This document shows, in pieces, positions 1-7,961 of a DNA stretch of 53,883 nt (within the stretch, counting starts at the first letter, position 1; every line of letters starts with the position of its first letter). Both the position numbers and the translations under genes were made by a program. The DNA is taken from NCBI GenBank assembly GCA_017937865.1, contig JAGBCU010000014.1, positions 1 to 53,883 of the forward strand. Reading direction: 5' to 3'. The stretch comes from Clostridia bacterium. GTDB lineage: Bacteria > Bacillota > Clostridia > Oscillospirales > Acutalibacteraceae. The notes beneath the pieces were generated by a model that was not told where the DNA came from, did no database searches, and saw only the letters and a list, made by a program, of their open reading frames with translations.

Positions 1-10
1 GTGGATATGG

Positions 11-131
11 CCCGTTTACGGGTAGCAAGTAACAATCTTACGCAACTGGCAGACCGTACTTATGCGTTTACGCATACGCGAAGAACATAGGGCTATGCCC
101 GCATATGAAAAACCACCCGCTTGGCGGGTGG
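11..131. repeat. Cluster of four small hairpins (possible REP-like or mobile-element end)
   Basis: Four perfect short inverted repeats lie close together: CCCGT/ACGGG with loop TT at 11-22, TATGCGT/ACGCATA with loop TT at 61-76, GGGC/GCCC with loop TAT at 90-100, and CCACCCGC/GCGGGTGG with loop TTG at 113-131. The last is flanked by AAAAA on its left, so read on the minus strand it is a hairpin followed by TTTTT, as in an intrinsic terminator. Such dense small hairpins are typical of repetitive extragenic elements or the structured ends of HUH-type insertion sequences, but no transposase is visible and the window starts inside the structure. Confidence 0.5.
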
Positions 132-151
132 ATGTTTATTATGTAAAGCAG

Positions 152-194
152 TTGACAAATTTGTCTATTGGTGATAGACTGTAATTGCAGTCTA
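152..194 (+). promoter_or_regulatory. Promoter and probable operator of the blaI-like gene
   Basis: TTGACA at 152-157 and TAGACT at 175-180 are separated by 17 bases. Two dyads overlap it: GACAAATTTGTC (154-165) and TAGACTG-TAATTG-CAGTCTA (175-194). The word GGTGATAGAC occurs twice (170-179 and 198-207). BlaI/MecI repressors bind dyads over their own promoters, so this is probably the autoregulatory operator. The assignment of the dyads to this repressor is inferred. Confidence 0.65.
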
Positions 195-224
195 CTGGTG
201 ATAGACAGTTTTGGAGGTGCTCTT

Positions 225-587
225 ATGAATGAAATTAAACTTGGTATGGTTGAAGCACGTTTTGCTGATATCGTTTGGGAAAATGAGCCGTTAACTACGA
301 AAGAGCTTGTTGCGGTTTGCGAAAAAGAGCTTAATTGGAAAAGAACTACTACGTATACAGTTTTGAAAAAGCTTTGCGAAAGGGGGATTTTCAAAACAGA
401 AAACAGTATTGTTACCTCTTTGATTTCAAAAAACGAGTTTTATGCAATACAAAGTGAAAAGTTTGTTGACGAAACCTTTGCAGGGTCGTTACCTGCGTTT
501 ATTGCGGCTTTTTCAAGCAGAAAAAAGCCTACAGCAAAAGAGCTTGAAGAAATCAAGAAAATGATTGACTCCTTTGAGGAGGTGTAA
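225..587 (+). CDS. BlaI/MecI-family transcriptional repressor
   Basis: A 120-residue winged-helix protein of the BlaI/MecI/CopY family. The N-terminal region reads MNEIKLGMVEARFADIVWEN, followed by a recognition-helix region containing RTTTYTVLKKL, which is characteristic of the family. A further in-frame ATG exists at 168, but the one at 225 follows GGAGG at 213-217 with good spacing and gives the normal family length. The gene ends two bases before the BlaR1-like sensor gene at 590. That pairing is the usual one: a membrane zinc protease senses an outside signal and triggers cleavage or release of the repressor. Promoter dyads just upstream suggest autorepression. No classical beta-lactamase gene follows, so the target genes are uncertain. 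Confidence 0.88.
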   Translation: MNEIKLGMVEARFADIVWENEPLTTKELVAVCEKELNWKRTTTYTVLKKLCERGIFKTENSIVTSLISKNEFYAIQSEKFVDETFAGSLPAFIAAFSSRKKPTAKELEEIKKMIDSFEEV

Positions 588-589
588 AA

Positions 590-3500
590 ATGACAGATGT
601 ATTTTTAGATTTGTTCAATATGAGCGTAACTGCAAGTTATCTTGTTCTGGCGGTAATTGTTGCAAGGCTCTTGTTGAAAAAAGCTCCTAAATGGATCAAC
701 TGTCTTTTGTGGGCTCTTGTTGCTATTCGCCTTGTTTTCCCGTTTTCCTTTGAAAGTGCGTTAAGCCTTATTCCAAGCTCACAAACTATTTCGGTGAATA
801 CGGAATCTGTAGGCAGACCCTTTACTATTCAAACGGGCGTTCCTGTTGTTGATACCGGCATAAACAATTATATGGGCGACAGATACTACGAGGGCGTTAC
901 CGTACCAACAAACACTTTCGCAAATTTTACAACAGTTTTGGCTGTTATCTGGTTAGTCGGGTTAATTGTTATACTCATTTACGGTTTAATATCGTATCTC
1001 AGATTACGAAAAAGGGTAGGAGCATCACTTCTTGTTAAAGAGCGAATATATTATTGCGATAATATAGCTACACCGTTTATTCTCGGTATTATTAAGCCTA
1101 AAATTTACGTTCCGTCGGGTATAACCGAAGAACAGTTAGATTATATAGTAATGCACGAAAAAGCACACCTTAAACGTAAAGATCATTTATGGAAACCGTT
1201 AGGCTTTGTTCTTTTATCTGTTTATTGGTTCAACCCTGTAATGTGGGTGGCTTACGTATTACTTTGCCGTGATATAGAAAGCGCTTGCGACGAAAAAGTT
1301 ATAAAGAATATGAATAATACCGAAAAGAAAAGCTATTCTGAAATCTTGCTTTCCTGCAGTGTTCAAAAAAGAATGGTTATGGCTTGTCCCGTAGCATTCG
1401 GTGAGGTTGGCGTAAAGCAAAGAATAAAATCTGTTCTTAATTATAAAAAGCCGGCTTTTTGGGTAGTAATATTAGCAGTTGTTCTGTTTGTAGCTGTAGC
1501 AGTTTGCTTTATAAGTAACCCTGTGAATGATAAGGTAAATAAAATATTGAATGAAGATGGATATGAAGTCATAAGTTCAAATGAAAAGAATATTTCGTTC
1601 TGCTTTAATTCAGATATAATAACGGCTGAAATGTTTAAAGACGGCGTGTATAAGGTTAAAGGCAGAGATATACTTAATGACTGCGTTATGTTTAACGTGA
1701 AAAAAGTTCAAAGTAATGATAGCGAATTTATTTTTACCTTTGACGTAACTTATGAGAACGTATTAGACGAGGGTACAATCTATGTGCTTGATGCTCCACA
1801 GTTTGACGGCGGTTTAGATTTAGGCGATGAAATAAAAGTATCTGATCCCTTTGGAGATATAATAGCCGATACTCCGGGAAGCTATACTTCATATTGCCAT
1901 TCTAAAGGACCGAGCACGGAGTTTTGCTTCTCTGTTCCTAAAGTATGGTTTGAAAACAAAGCTGATAATAAAATCGTTGTGGATTTGGAAGTGCTTGAAA
2001 TCGTCTATGAAAAAAGGAAATCAAGCTCTTCTTTAGGCATAATCGGCGGTGCTGACGGACCGACTGCAATAATAGTCGGAAATGGGGATTCTGAAAAAGA
2101 GTTGAAGAAATTACAAGATAAATATCCGCATTTCTTTGGTTTAGATACTCAAGAGGGTGTAACCGTTTATGTTACGAAAACAAGCAGAGATAATTATAAA
2201 TGTTATGTTTCATCAAACAAAAACCCAACATTTCCTCCCGATATTTTAAACTTCGATGAGTTTTCAAGTGTCGGTGAAATGAGAACGATTCTTTCTCAAT
2301 ACAATCTTGAAAGCAAAAATGTTACCGTTAAGCCGTTTCAGCATATGCTTTCAAGCTATCTTTGGGATGAAGCGGAGATTTCAACTACAAACCTTTATTT
2401 GCTTTTAGGCTTTGAAACTTACGGTGCGAACACGGGTAGAATGCACAAGGTTTATGATGAATATTATTATGCCGTTATTGATGCTGAAAGTGAGCTTGTT
2501 GAATACGGCTTATATTATTTATCAGACAAAGAATCGGACAAATACGTTTTAGTTGATAAAATCGGCTCGGTTAAACCTTATTTCGTCGTTTTAGAAGATG
2601 CTTTGTTTTATACAAGCGAGTATAAATTAAAAAGCGTCGATACAGACGGTACGAATGCAGTTACCGTTTACGGTGCGGAAAATTATAATTCCCAGCTTGA
2701 TTACGCGATTGAAACTATTGAAATAGCAAAAGAGGGCTATATTTATTGTAGCGGTGATAGGTGGGGTAAAACACCCGAAACAAAGAACGACAGAGAAACA
2801 GTTTATTTATCAATAAGAATTCTTGATGGTTTTTTTGAAGAAATATCTGTAAACGATATCCCTGCTGATATGACGGTTTACGACGAAGCGTTAAGCAGTA
2901 TTAAAGCAACTCTTAATACGGATTACGAAAATATATTGGTTAAAGGCTTTAGAGTAAAATACAATGCAAAAGGTAAATTGGACAGTGCCATTTTCAGAGT
3001 ATGGATATATAAGAACACAGTTTCCAACGAGGATTTCTGGACAGAGGGCAACGTTATCGTGACTTTCGATGGTAAAGCATTTTTTAACGTGACAAACGAA
3101 GAAATTGTGTTACTTTCAGAATACAACCCGAAAAACAACGGTAGCTTGCTTACAATAGATAAAATTATGCCTAAGGTAAAGCTTGCTGTTACTGAATCGG
3201 CTTCATTTGAAAACAATGACTTATTAAAACATTATATTTTAACCTTTGAAGAGGAAAAGTATGTTGAGTATGTTGCCGATAAATCTTCAAAAGCAGAATA
3301 CTTAATTGAAGCAAACGGAAGCTTTAAAGAGACCCAAAAACCTAAAGAGCTTACATCGGAAACATACCATGTTCCAAATAAAATTTACTTCACCCTCGTT
3401 CCTCACTATGATAAAGCTTTAACCGATGATTTTATTTTTGAGGAAGACGAAAACCTCGTATCAAAGGATTATACCGTTATGCTTTTTGAAAAAGATAGTG

Positions 3501-3610
3501 GTGAAGCAGATAAAAAACAAGGAGAAACAGATTTTCAAAAAGTTATAACACCTACAACCAAGCCATACGCAGACTTTTTTACCCCGTCAGGTGAAAGAGT
3601 GATAGAGTGA
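590..3610 (+). CDS. BlaR1/MecR1-like M56 membrane metalloprotease sensor with a long C-terminal extension
   Basis: A 1006-residue protein, well above the roughly 600 of classical BlaR1. Residues 1-310 hold about four or five membrane segments and the peptidase M56 core: HEKAH at 189-193 supplies the HExxH zinc ligands, and E230 in ESACDEKV is the probable third ligand. After a membrane segment ending near residue 310 the remaining 700 residues should be extracellular. No penicillin-binding STxK/SxN/KTG set could be picked out there, so it may not sense beta-lactams. Around residues 480-500 a glycine-rich stretch, GIIGGADGPTAIIVG, resembles a motif of the beta subunit of sodium-pumping decarboxylases and interrupts otherwise ordinary exodomain sequence. 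It lies two bases downstream of the repressor gene and is followed by a terminator. Role as signal-sensing protease partner of the repressor is inferred from family and context. Confidence 0.82.
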   Translation: MTDVFLDLFNMSVTASYLVLAVIVARLLLKKAPKWINCLLWALVAIRLVFPFSFESALSLIPSSQTISVNTESVGRPFTIQTGVPVVDTGINNYMGDRYYEGVTVPTNTFANFTTVLAVIWLVGLIVILIYGLISYLRLRKRVGASLLVKERIYYCDNIATPFILGIIKPKIYVPSGITEEQLDYIVMHEKAHLKRKDHLWKPLGFVLLSVYWFNPVMWVAYVLLCRDIESACDEKVIKNMNNTEKKSYSEILLSCSVQKRMVMACPVAFGEVGVKQRIKSVLNYKKPAFWVVILAVVLFVAVAVCFISNPVNDKVNKILNEDGYEVISSNEKNISFCFNSDIITAEMFKDGVYKVKGRDILNDCVMFNVKKVQSNDSEFIFTFDVTYENVLDEGTIYVLDAPQFDGGLDLGDEIKVSDPFGDIIADTPGSYTSYCHSKGPSTEFCFSVPKVWFENKADNKIVVDLEVLEIVYEKRKSSSSLGIIGGADGPTAIIVGNGDSEKELKKLQDKYPHFFGLDTQEGVTVYVTKTSRDNYKCYVSSNKNPTFPPDILNFDEFSSVGEMRTILSQYNLESKNVTVKPFQHMLSSYLWDEAEISTTNLYLLLGFETYGANTGRMHKVYDEYYYAVIDAESELVEYGLYYLSDKESDKYVLVDKIGSVKPYFVVLEDALFYTSEYKLKSVDTDGTNAVTVYGAENYNSQLDYAIETIEIAKEGYIYCSGDRWGKTPETKNDRETVYLSIRILDGFFEEISVNDIPADMTVYDEALSSIKATLNTDYENILVKGFRVKYNAKGKLDSAIFRVWIYKNTVSNEDFWTEGNVIVTFDGKAFFNVTNEEIVLLSEYNPKNNGSLLTIDKIMPKVKLAVTESASFENNDLLKHYILTFEEEKYVEYVADKSSKAEYLIEANGSFKETQKPKELTSETYHVPNKIYFTLVPHYDKALTDDFIFEEDENLVSKDYTVMLFEKDSGEADKKQGETDFQKVITPTTKPYADFFTPSGERVIE

Positions 3611-3661
3611 CGGTTAATCCGTAATAAACCGCTTATTTTATAATTTAATAACATTGTAAAG

Positions 3662-3686
3662 AGCCGTAGCTAAGCTGCGGCTTTTT
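3662..3686 (+). terminator. Intrinsic terminator after the blaI-blaR1-like operon
   Basis: Nine-base stem AGCCGTAGC/GCTGCGGCT (one G-T pair) with loop TAA, running into TTTTT. It separates the blaIR-like pair from the two-component operon. Confidence 0.85.
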
Positions 3687-3708
3687 GTTATAATAATTTG
3701 ACCTCGGT

Positions 3709-3740
3709 TTAACAAAATGTTAATATTGTTAGTGTAAAAT
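3709..3740 (+). promoter_or_regulatory. Probable response-regulator box and promoter of the two-component operon
   Basis: TTAACA (3709-3714), five bases, TTAATA (3720-3725), nine bases, then TAAAAT (3735-3740). Direct hexamers on an 11-base pitch are the classic site of OmpR/PhoB-class regulators such as Bacillus PhoP. The same layout with the same nine-base gap recurs at 5502-5533. An alternative reading is a plain sigma-A promoter, TTGACC (3698-3703), 17 bases, TAATAT (3721-3726), overlapping the box. Confidence 0.6.
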
Positions 3741-3779
3741 TAAAGCATATTGATTATATCTCTTTTTGGAGGTTGTAAA

Positions 3780-4454
3780 ATGGTTTGCATTTTGCTTGTT
3801 GAGGATGACGTTCAGTTTAATAAAATCGTTTGCTCGTATCTTACCGATAGCGGCTATAGCGTAGTTGGGTGTCACAGTGCTGCAGAAGCTCTTGAACAAA
3901 TGGAGAAAATATCATTTGATATGATTATTTCTGATATTATGATGAAAGATGTTAACGGCTTTGAATTTGCCGAGCAGGTTAATGTTATCAATAAAGATAT
4001 CCCGTTTTTGTTTTTAACTGCAAGAGATGATTTGCAATCAAAAGAAAAGGGTTACAGAATGGGTATTGACGATTATATAGTTAAGCCCGTTGAAATGAAA
4101 GAGTTAGTTTTCAGAATTGAAGCGATTTTGAGAAGAGTAAAAATTTCCAACAAAAAGAAAATTGTTGTTGGCGATTTAGTTCTTGATTCAGCCGAAAACG
4201 CAGCCTATTATAAGGATGAAAATTTAGGTTTATCAGTTAAAGAATTCAATATTTTGTTTAAGTTTTTATCATACCCCAAAAGAACCTTTACAAGAACTCA
4301 GCTTATGGATGAATTCTGGGGCTATGACAGCGAAAGTGCTCCGAGAACTGTTGACGTTTGCATAACTAAATTGAGAGGTAAAATATCAGAATGTAAGGAT
4401 ATCGAAATTGTAACTGTTCACGGCTTGGGTTACAAGGCGGTGATTCTCGTATGA
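3780..4454 (+). CDS. OmpR/PhoB-family response regulator
   Basis: A 224-residue regulator with an N-terminal receiver domain (acidic pocket E8, D9, D10; phospho-acceptor D52 in MIISDIMM; conserved lysine in DDYIVKPVEM) and a C-terminal winged-helix DNA-binding domain ending in GLGYKAVI. ATG at 3780 is chosen over the upstream in-frame ATG at 3750 because it follows GGAGG at 3768-3772 and begins directly with the receiver core. The stop overlaps the start of the kinase gene (ATGA), so the two are translationally coupled. The promoter upstream carries TTAACA-type direct repeats that this regulator probably binds itself. Confidence 0.93.
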   Translation: MVCILLVEDDVQFNKIVCSYLTDSGYSVVGCHSAAEALEQMEKISFDMIISDIMMKDVNGFEFAEQVNVINKDIPFLFLTARDDLQSKEKGYRMGIDDYIVKPVEMKELVFRIEAILRRVKISNKKKIVVGDLVLDSAENAAYYKDENLGLSVKEFNILFKFLSYPKRTFTRTQLMDEFWGYDSESAPRTVDVCITKLRGKISECKDIEIVTVHGLGYKAVILV

Positions 4455-5497
4455 ACAGAAAAAACCGAGAAAAGCTTTTTGCCAGTAAGCTTCGTAACTT
4501 TATCGTTGAATATATATCCGTTTTCTCAATAGTTGCTTTAAACGGCACCTTTCTTGTTTTGATTTTGGTAAATGTAATAAATAAAGGTTTTGAAAAAACA
4601 ACAATCGCTTTAGCTGGTGCGCTTTATCTTTTTGTTAGCTGTATTATTTCAACTGCCCTTATATATTTTGTTAAAGGAAGAGTATATCACAACAAAATTA
4701 AAGTTTTTTGTGATATTGCAAACGAGGTTGCAAAAGGTGATTTTTCTGTAAGAGTGCCTACTTATTTTGTTAAACCTAAAAGCGAAATGGATTTTCTTGC
4801 AGTTAATTTTAACAAGATGCTTGTTGAAATTTCTTCACTTGAAAATATGCGAAACGATTTTGTTGCCGATGTTTCTCACGAAATTAAAACCCCTTTAAGC
4901 GTTGTTCAAGGGTATGCCGATTTATTGCAGAATAAAGATTTAAGTGATGAGAAAAGAGCAGAGTATACATACAGACTCTCTCTTGCTATTGATTCGCTTA
5001 CAAGCCTTGTAACAAATATTTTAAAGCTTAATAAAATTGAAAATCAGGGTATTACTCAAAAAGAACGTTTTTCTTTAGATGAGCAGTTACGTTGTTGCAT
5101 TCTTTCCTTTGAAGAAAAAATCGAGGAGAAAAAGCTTGAACTTTCGGTTGATTTAGAAGAGGTTTTTATTAATAGCGATAAAGCTCTTCTTGAAATAGTC
5201 TGGAATAATCTTATTTCAAACGCTGTAAAATATACTCAAAACGGCGGTACAATTTCAGTTAAGCTGAAAACAGAAAACGGTAAATCTGTTGTGACTGTTT
5301 CAGATACGGGCTGTGGAATGAGTAAGCAAGTGCAAGAGCATTGCTTTGAAAAATTTTATCAGGGTGATTGCTCTCATTCTCAAGAGGGTAACGGTTTGGG
5401 TCTTGCTTTAGTGAAGCAGGTTGTTAATTTGCTTGACGGTAAAATCCAAGTAAACAGCATCGAGAATAAAGGTACAGAATTTATAGTAATAATATAA
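4451..5497 (+). CDS. Membrane sensor histidine kinase
   Basis: A 348-residue kinase. Two membrane segments (about residues 18-45 and 50-74) are separated by only a few residues, so there is almost no extracellular sensor loop. A HAMP-like linker follows (about 75-130). The H-box VSHEIKTPL places the phosphorylated histidine at 143. The N-box (NLISNAVKY), G1 box (DTGCGM) and G2 box (GNGLGLAL) are all present, so it looks catalytically complete. With so short an external loop it probably senses the membrane itself or an accessory protein. The neighbouring anchored exoprotein at 5570, whose promoter carries the same putative regulator box, is a candidate partner or output. Confidence 0.93.
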   Translation: MNRKNREKLFASKLRNFIVEYISVFSIVALNGTFLVLILVNVINKGFEKTTIALAGALYLFVSCIISTALIYFVKGRVYHNKIKVFCDIANEVAKGDFSVRVPTYFVKPKSEMDFLAVNFNKMLVEISSLENMRNDFVADVSHEIKTPLSVVQGYADLLQNKDLSDEKRAEYTYRLSLAIDSLTSLVTNILKLNKIENQGITQKERFSLDEQLRCCILSFEEKIEEKKLELSVDLEEVFINSDKALLEIVWNNLISNAVKYTQNGGTISVKLKTENGKSVVTVSDTGCGMSKQVQEHCFEKFYQGDCSHSQEGNGLGLALVKQVVNLLDGKIQVNSIENKGTEFIVII

Positions 5498-5501
5498 ATG
5501 T

Positions 5502-5533
5502 TTAACATAATCTTAACAATGGTAATTTATAAT
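5502..5533 (+). promoter_or_regulatory. Probable response-regulator box and activated promoter for the 5570 gene
   Basis: TTAACA (5502-5507), five bases, TTAACA (5513-5518), nine bases, TATAAT (5528-5533). No good -35 hexamer is present, as expected of a promoter activated by a PhoP-type regulator. The spacing equals that at 3709-3740. The region also forms an inverted repeat (5511-5523 with 5534-5546, one G-T pair) followed by seven T, so it could double as a terminator for the kinase operon. Confidence 0.6.
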
Positions 5534-5569
5534 TCCGTTGTTAAGATTTTTTTATGGTGGTGAATTAGG

Positions 5570-6514
5570 ATAAAAAAGAATAAAGATACCGATATCAAGT
5601 TATATAAAAATATCTTAATAATATTTGAAGTTGCGGTTTTGCTTACGGTTGTTGTGGTTACGGTTGCCGTTATGAGCGGTAACTTATCCTTCGGTAATAA
5701 CAAAGAAACTACGCTATACGTTACACAACCCATTACCGATGATACAACAAGCAGCAAGTCTTCTCTGACGTTGTTGCCCGGCAATAATTTGAATAATACC
5801 GATAACGGCGAAACGCAAAACGGCGGAAGCTCGCAAGGCGGTAACAGTTTAGTATCAGGTAATCAAAGCTCCCTTGCCGACCCGTCAGGCTGGTCAACGA
5901 ATCAGATTATTTCAAAAGCAAAAGATGCGGTAAATAAAACTAAGGCTTATAAAGGCAGTTTAACCGTTGACCATAATGAAAGCTTTACTGCTGACGTTAC
6001 CGATTGCAGTGCAGGCGGTATAGTAAGAACTGTTGTTGATTTAATGATTGGTTGGGTTGTAAAGCCCGTTGAAGAAACGCTCGTTTTCCAAAACGGTAAA
6101 GCGGTAAATTCAGAGGGCGAAACAGTACCGATTATTCTTCCTAAACGAAATAACTTTTCTTTAGACAGTAGCGGTGTGAAATCTGCAAGCGTTAAGCGTG
6201 TTGGTGATGAATACGTTATAAAAATCACTCTCATTGAAGAAAGTGTAGGAATGTATCAGGTTCCAAAGCATAATGCGGGAGCCGTAGGTTATCTTGACGT
6301 AGCCAACTTCGACATAAGCTTTATGGAGGTTGACTCGGCTGATATTGTTTATAAAGGCTCAAGTATTGAGTTAAGAATAAATGCAGAGGGTTACGTAACC
6401 TATGCAAATTACAAAATACCACTTCATATTGACGGCTCTGCCCATAGAGGCTCAATAAGCGGTTCCGCTACCTTTGAGGGTGAGCAAACTGAAGAATGGT
6501 ACTTGAATTTTTAA
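5570..6514 (+). CDS. Membrane-anchored exoprotein of unknown function, apparent ATA start
   Basis: I do not recognise the family. The open frame reads back from a TTG at 5639 to a stop at 5561. TTG 5639 would cut the membrane helix in half, so it is unlikely to be the start. ATA at 5570 reads (M)KKNKDTDIKLYKN, a typical lysine-rich leader before a helix at residues 15-36 (ILIIFEVAVLLTVVVV), and it sits nine bases after GGTGG (5556-5560). ATT at 5564 is the other option. This gives 314 residues: a cytoplasmic stub, one anchor, a Ser/Asn/Gly-rich linker (about 45-100) and a beta-rich exodomain. Being directly downstream of the two-component genes with a matching regulator box suggests it belongs to that regulon. 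Confidence 0.65.
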   Translation: MKKNKDTDIKLYKNILIIFEVAVLLTVVVVTVAVMSGNLSFGNNKETTLYVTQPITDDTTSSKSSLTLLPGNNLNNTDNGETQNGGSSQGGNSLVSGNQSSLADPSGWSTNQIISKAKDAVNKTKAYKGSLTVDHNESFTADVTDCSAGGIVRTVVDLMIGWVVKPVEETLVFQNGKAVNSEGETVPIILPKRNNFSLDSSGVKSASVKRVGDEYVIKITLIEESVGMYQVPKHNAGAVGYLDVANFDISFMEVDSADIVYKGSSIELRINAEGYVTYANYKIPLHIDGSAHRGSISGSATFEGEQTEEWYLNF

Positions 6515-6533
6515 TTGAGAGGATGTATTGATT

Positions 6534-7961
6534 ATGGGTTTAAAAGAGGTAGCACTTAATACGGCAATAAAACAAGGTATCGAATACGTAAAAAAGGATT
6601 ACGATACTAACCTTTTTAAGCTTATTTCCTGGGGTAAGAAAATGGTTAAGGATGAGCTTCACCTTAAGGTTCTTGCAAGATTAGAGGAAAGATTAAGCGA
6701 CCCTACTAACGTTTATGCTGATTACGTTAAAAGGGTTGTAATGAATACTGACACAAATATTATTCTTAAGCTCGTACCGCCCTTTATAAATGCAGTTATA
6801 AAAAGCTACGATATAAGAAAAAAGGCTATGGAAGAGCATGATTGCAATATTCCTTGGGCAGTTCTTATTGACGTTACTACAGCTTGTAATCTTAAATGTA
6901 AAGGCTGTTGGGCAGCTGAATACGGCGACAAGCTTAATATGAGCTATGACGATTTGAATAAAATCATTCAAGAGGGTAAGGCTTTAGGTACTTACGTTTA
7001 CCTTTATACAGGCGGTGAACCCCTCGTTCGTAAAAACGACCTTATAAGAATTTGTAAGGAAAACCCTGATTGCCTTTTCCATGCTTTTACAAACGGTACT
7101 CTTTGCGATGATAAATTCGTTGCAGATTTAAAAGAAGTCGGTAATATGCTCGTAACTATTTCTATTGAGGGTAACGAAGAAACAACCGATTCCCGTCGAG
7201 GCGAGGGTACATATAAATCCACAATTACCGCTATGGCTCGTTTGAAAGCGGCAGGTATTCCCTTCGGTACATCTCTTTGCTATACAAAAGAAAATGCAGA
7301 TGTTATTTCTACTGATGAATACGTTGATTTCCTTATTGAGCAGGGTGCGGTATTCGCATGGTTGTTCTCCTTTGTTCCCGTTGGTTGCAGTGCAACTGCT
7401 GACCTTATGGCAACTGCAGAGCAAAGAAAGCATATGTACGATCAGGTTCGTAAATGGCGTTTCAAAGAGGTTAAGCCCCTTGTTATGATTGACTTCTTTA
7501 ACGACGGTGAGTATGTTGGCGGTTGCGTTGCGGGCGGTAAGCAGTATTTCCACATTAGTGCAAACGGTGACTGTGAGCCTTGCGTATTCGCTCACTATTC
7601 TAACGTTAATATCAAAGACCCCGATACCCACTTTATTGATGCTCTTAAGAGCCCCATATTTATGGCTTATAAAGCTCGTCAGCCCTTCTCAGATAATATG
7701 CTTCGTGCTTGTCCTATCGTTGACAACCCCGGTGCTATTAAAAAGATTGTTGAAGAGTCAGGAGCTAAATCAACAGACCTTCAGTCACCCGAAAAGGTTG
7801 AAGATTTAATCGGTAAAACAATTGACGTTGCTCGTAAATGGAAGGAAACTGCCGATAAAATGGCAGAGGAGCACGGCTTCGTTCAGTGGAGAATTCGTAG
7901 CGTTGATATTTATAAAGACTACGAAGCAAAGCATATAAAAGACTATGAAGATTTTGAATAA
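6534..7961 (+). CDS. Radical SAM protein with SPASM-like C-terminus
   Basis: A 475-residue radical SAM enzyme. The cluster motif CNLKCKGC (Cx3CxxC) follows DVTTA near residue 120, and the SAM-binding YTGGEP follows after it. The C-terminal third has further cysteines (GGCVAGG, GDCEPCVFA, ACPIVDNPG) compatible with an auxiliary iron-sulfur cluster, as in SPASM/twitch maturases. About 100 residues of helical sequence precede the radical SAM core. ATG at 6534 is chosen because GAGAGGA lies just upstream; the in-frame TTG at 6528 is too close to that site. It overlaps the downstream serine hydrolase gene by 17 bases, so the two are coupled. Substrate unknown; no small precursor peptide gene is obvious beside it. 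Confidence 0.85.
   Translation: MGLKEVALNTAIKQGIEYVKKDYDTNLFKLISWGKKMVKDELHLKVLARLEERLSDPTNVYADYVKRVVMNTDTNIILKLVPPFINAVIKSYDIRKKAMEEHDCNIPWAVLIDVTTACNLKCKGCWAAEYGDKLNMSYDDLNKIIQEGKALGTYVYLYTGGEPLVRKNDLIRICKENPDCLFHAFTNGTLCDDKFVADLKEVGNMLVTISIEGNEETTDSRRGEGTYKSTITAMARLKAAGIPFGTSLCYTKENADVISTDEYVDFLIEQGAVFAWLFSFVPVGCSATADLMATAEQRKHMYDQVRKWRFKEVKPLVMIDFFNDGEYVGGCVAGGKQYFHISANGDCEPCVFAHYSNVNIKDPDTHFIDALKSPIFMAYKARQPFSDNMLRACPIVDNPGAIKKIVEESGAKSTDLQSPEKVEDLIGKTIDVARKWKETADKMAEEHGFVQWRIRSVDIYKDYEAKHIKDYEDFE

Noticed and set aside
1..90. Open frame of 29 codons ending at 90 as the tail of an upstream gene
   Set aside because: The stretch is made largely of short palindromes, which keep the frame open by chance; no family resemblance was seen.
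5511..5553. Simple intrinsic terminator after the histidine kinase
   Set aside because: The stem followed by T7 is real, but the TTAACA boxes and TATAAT with the same spacing as the upstream promoter make a regulated promoter the better main reading; both could hold.
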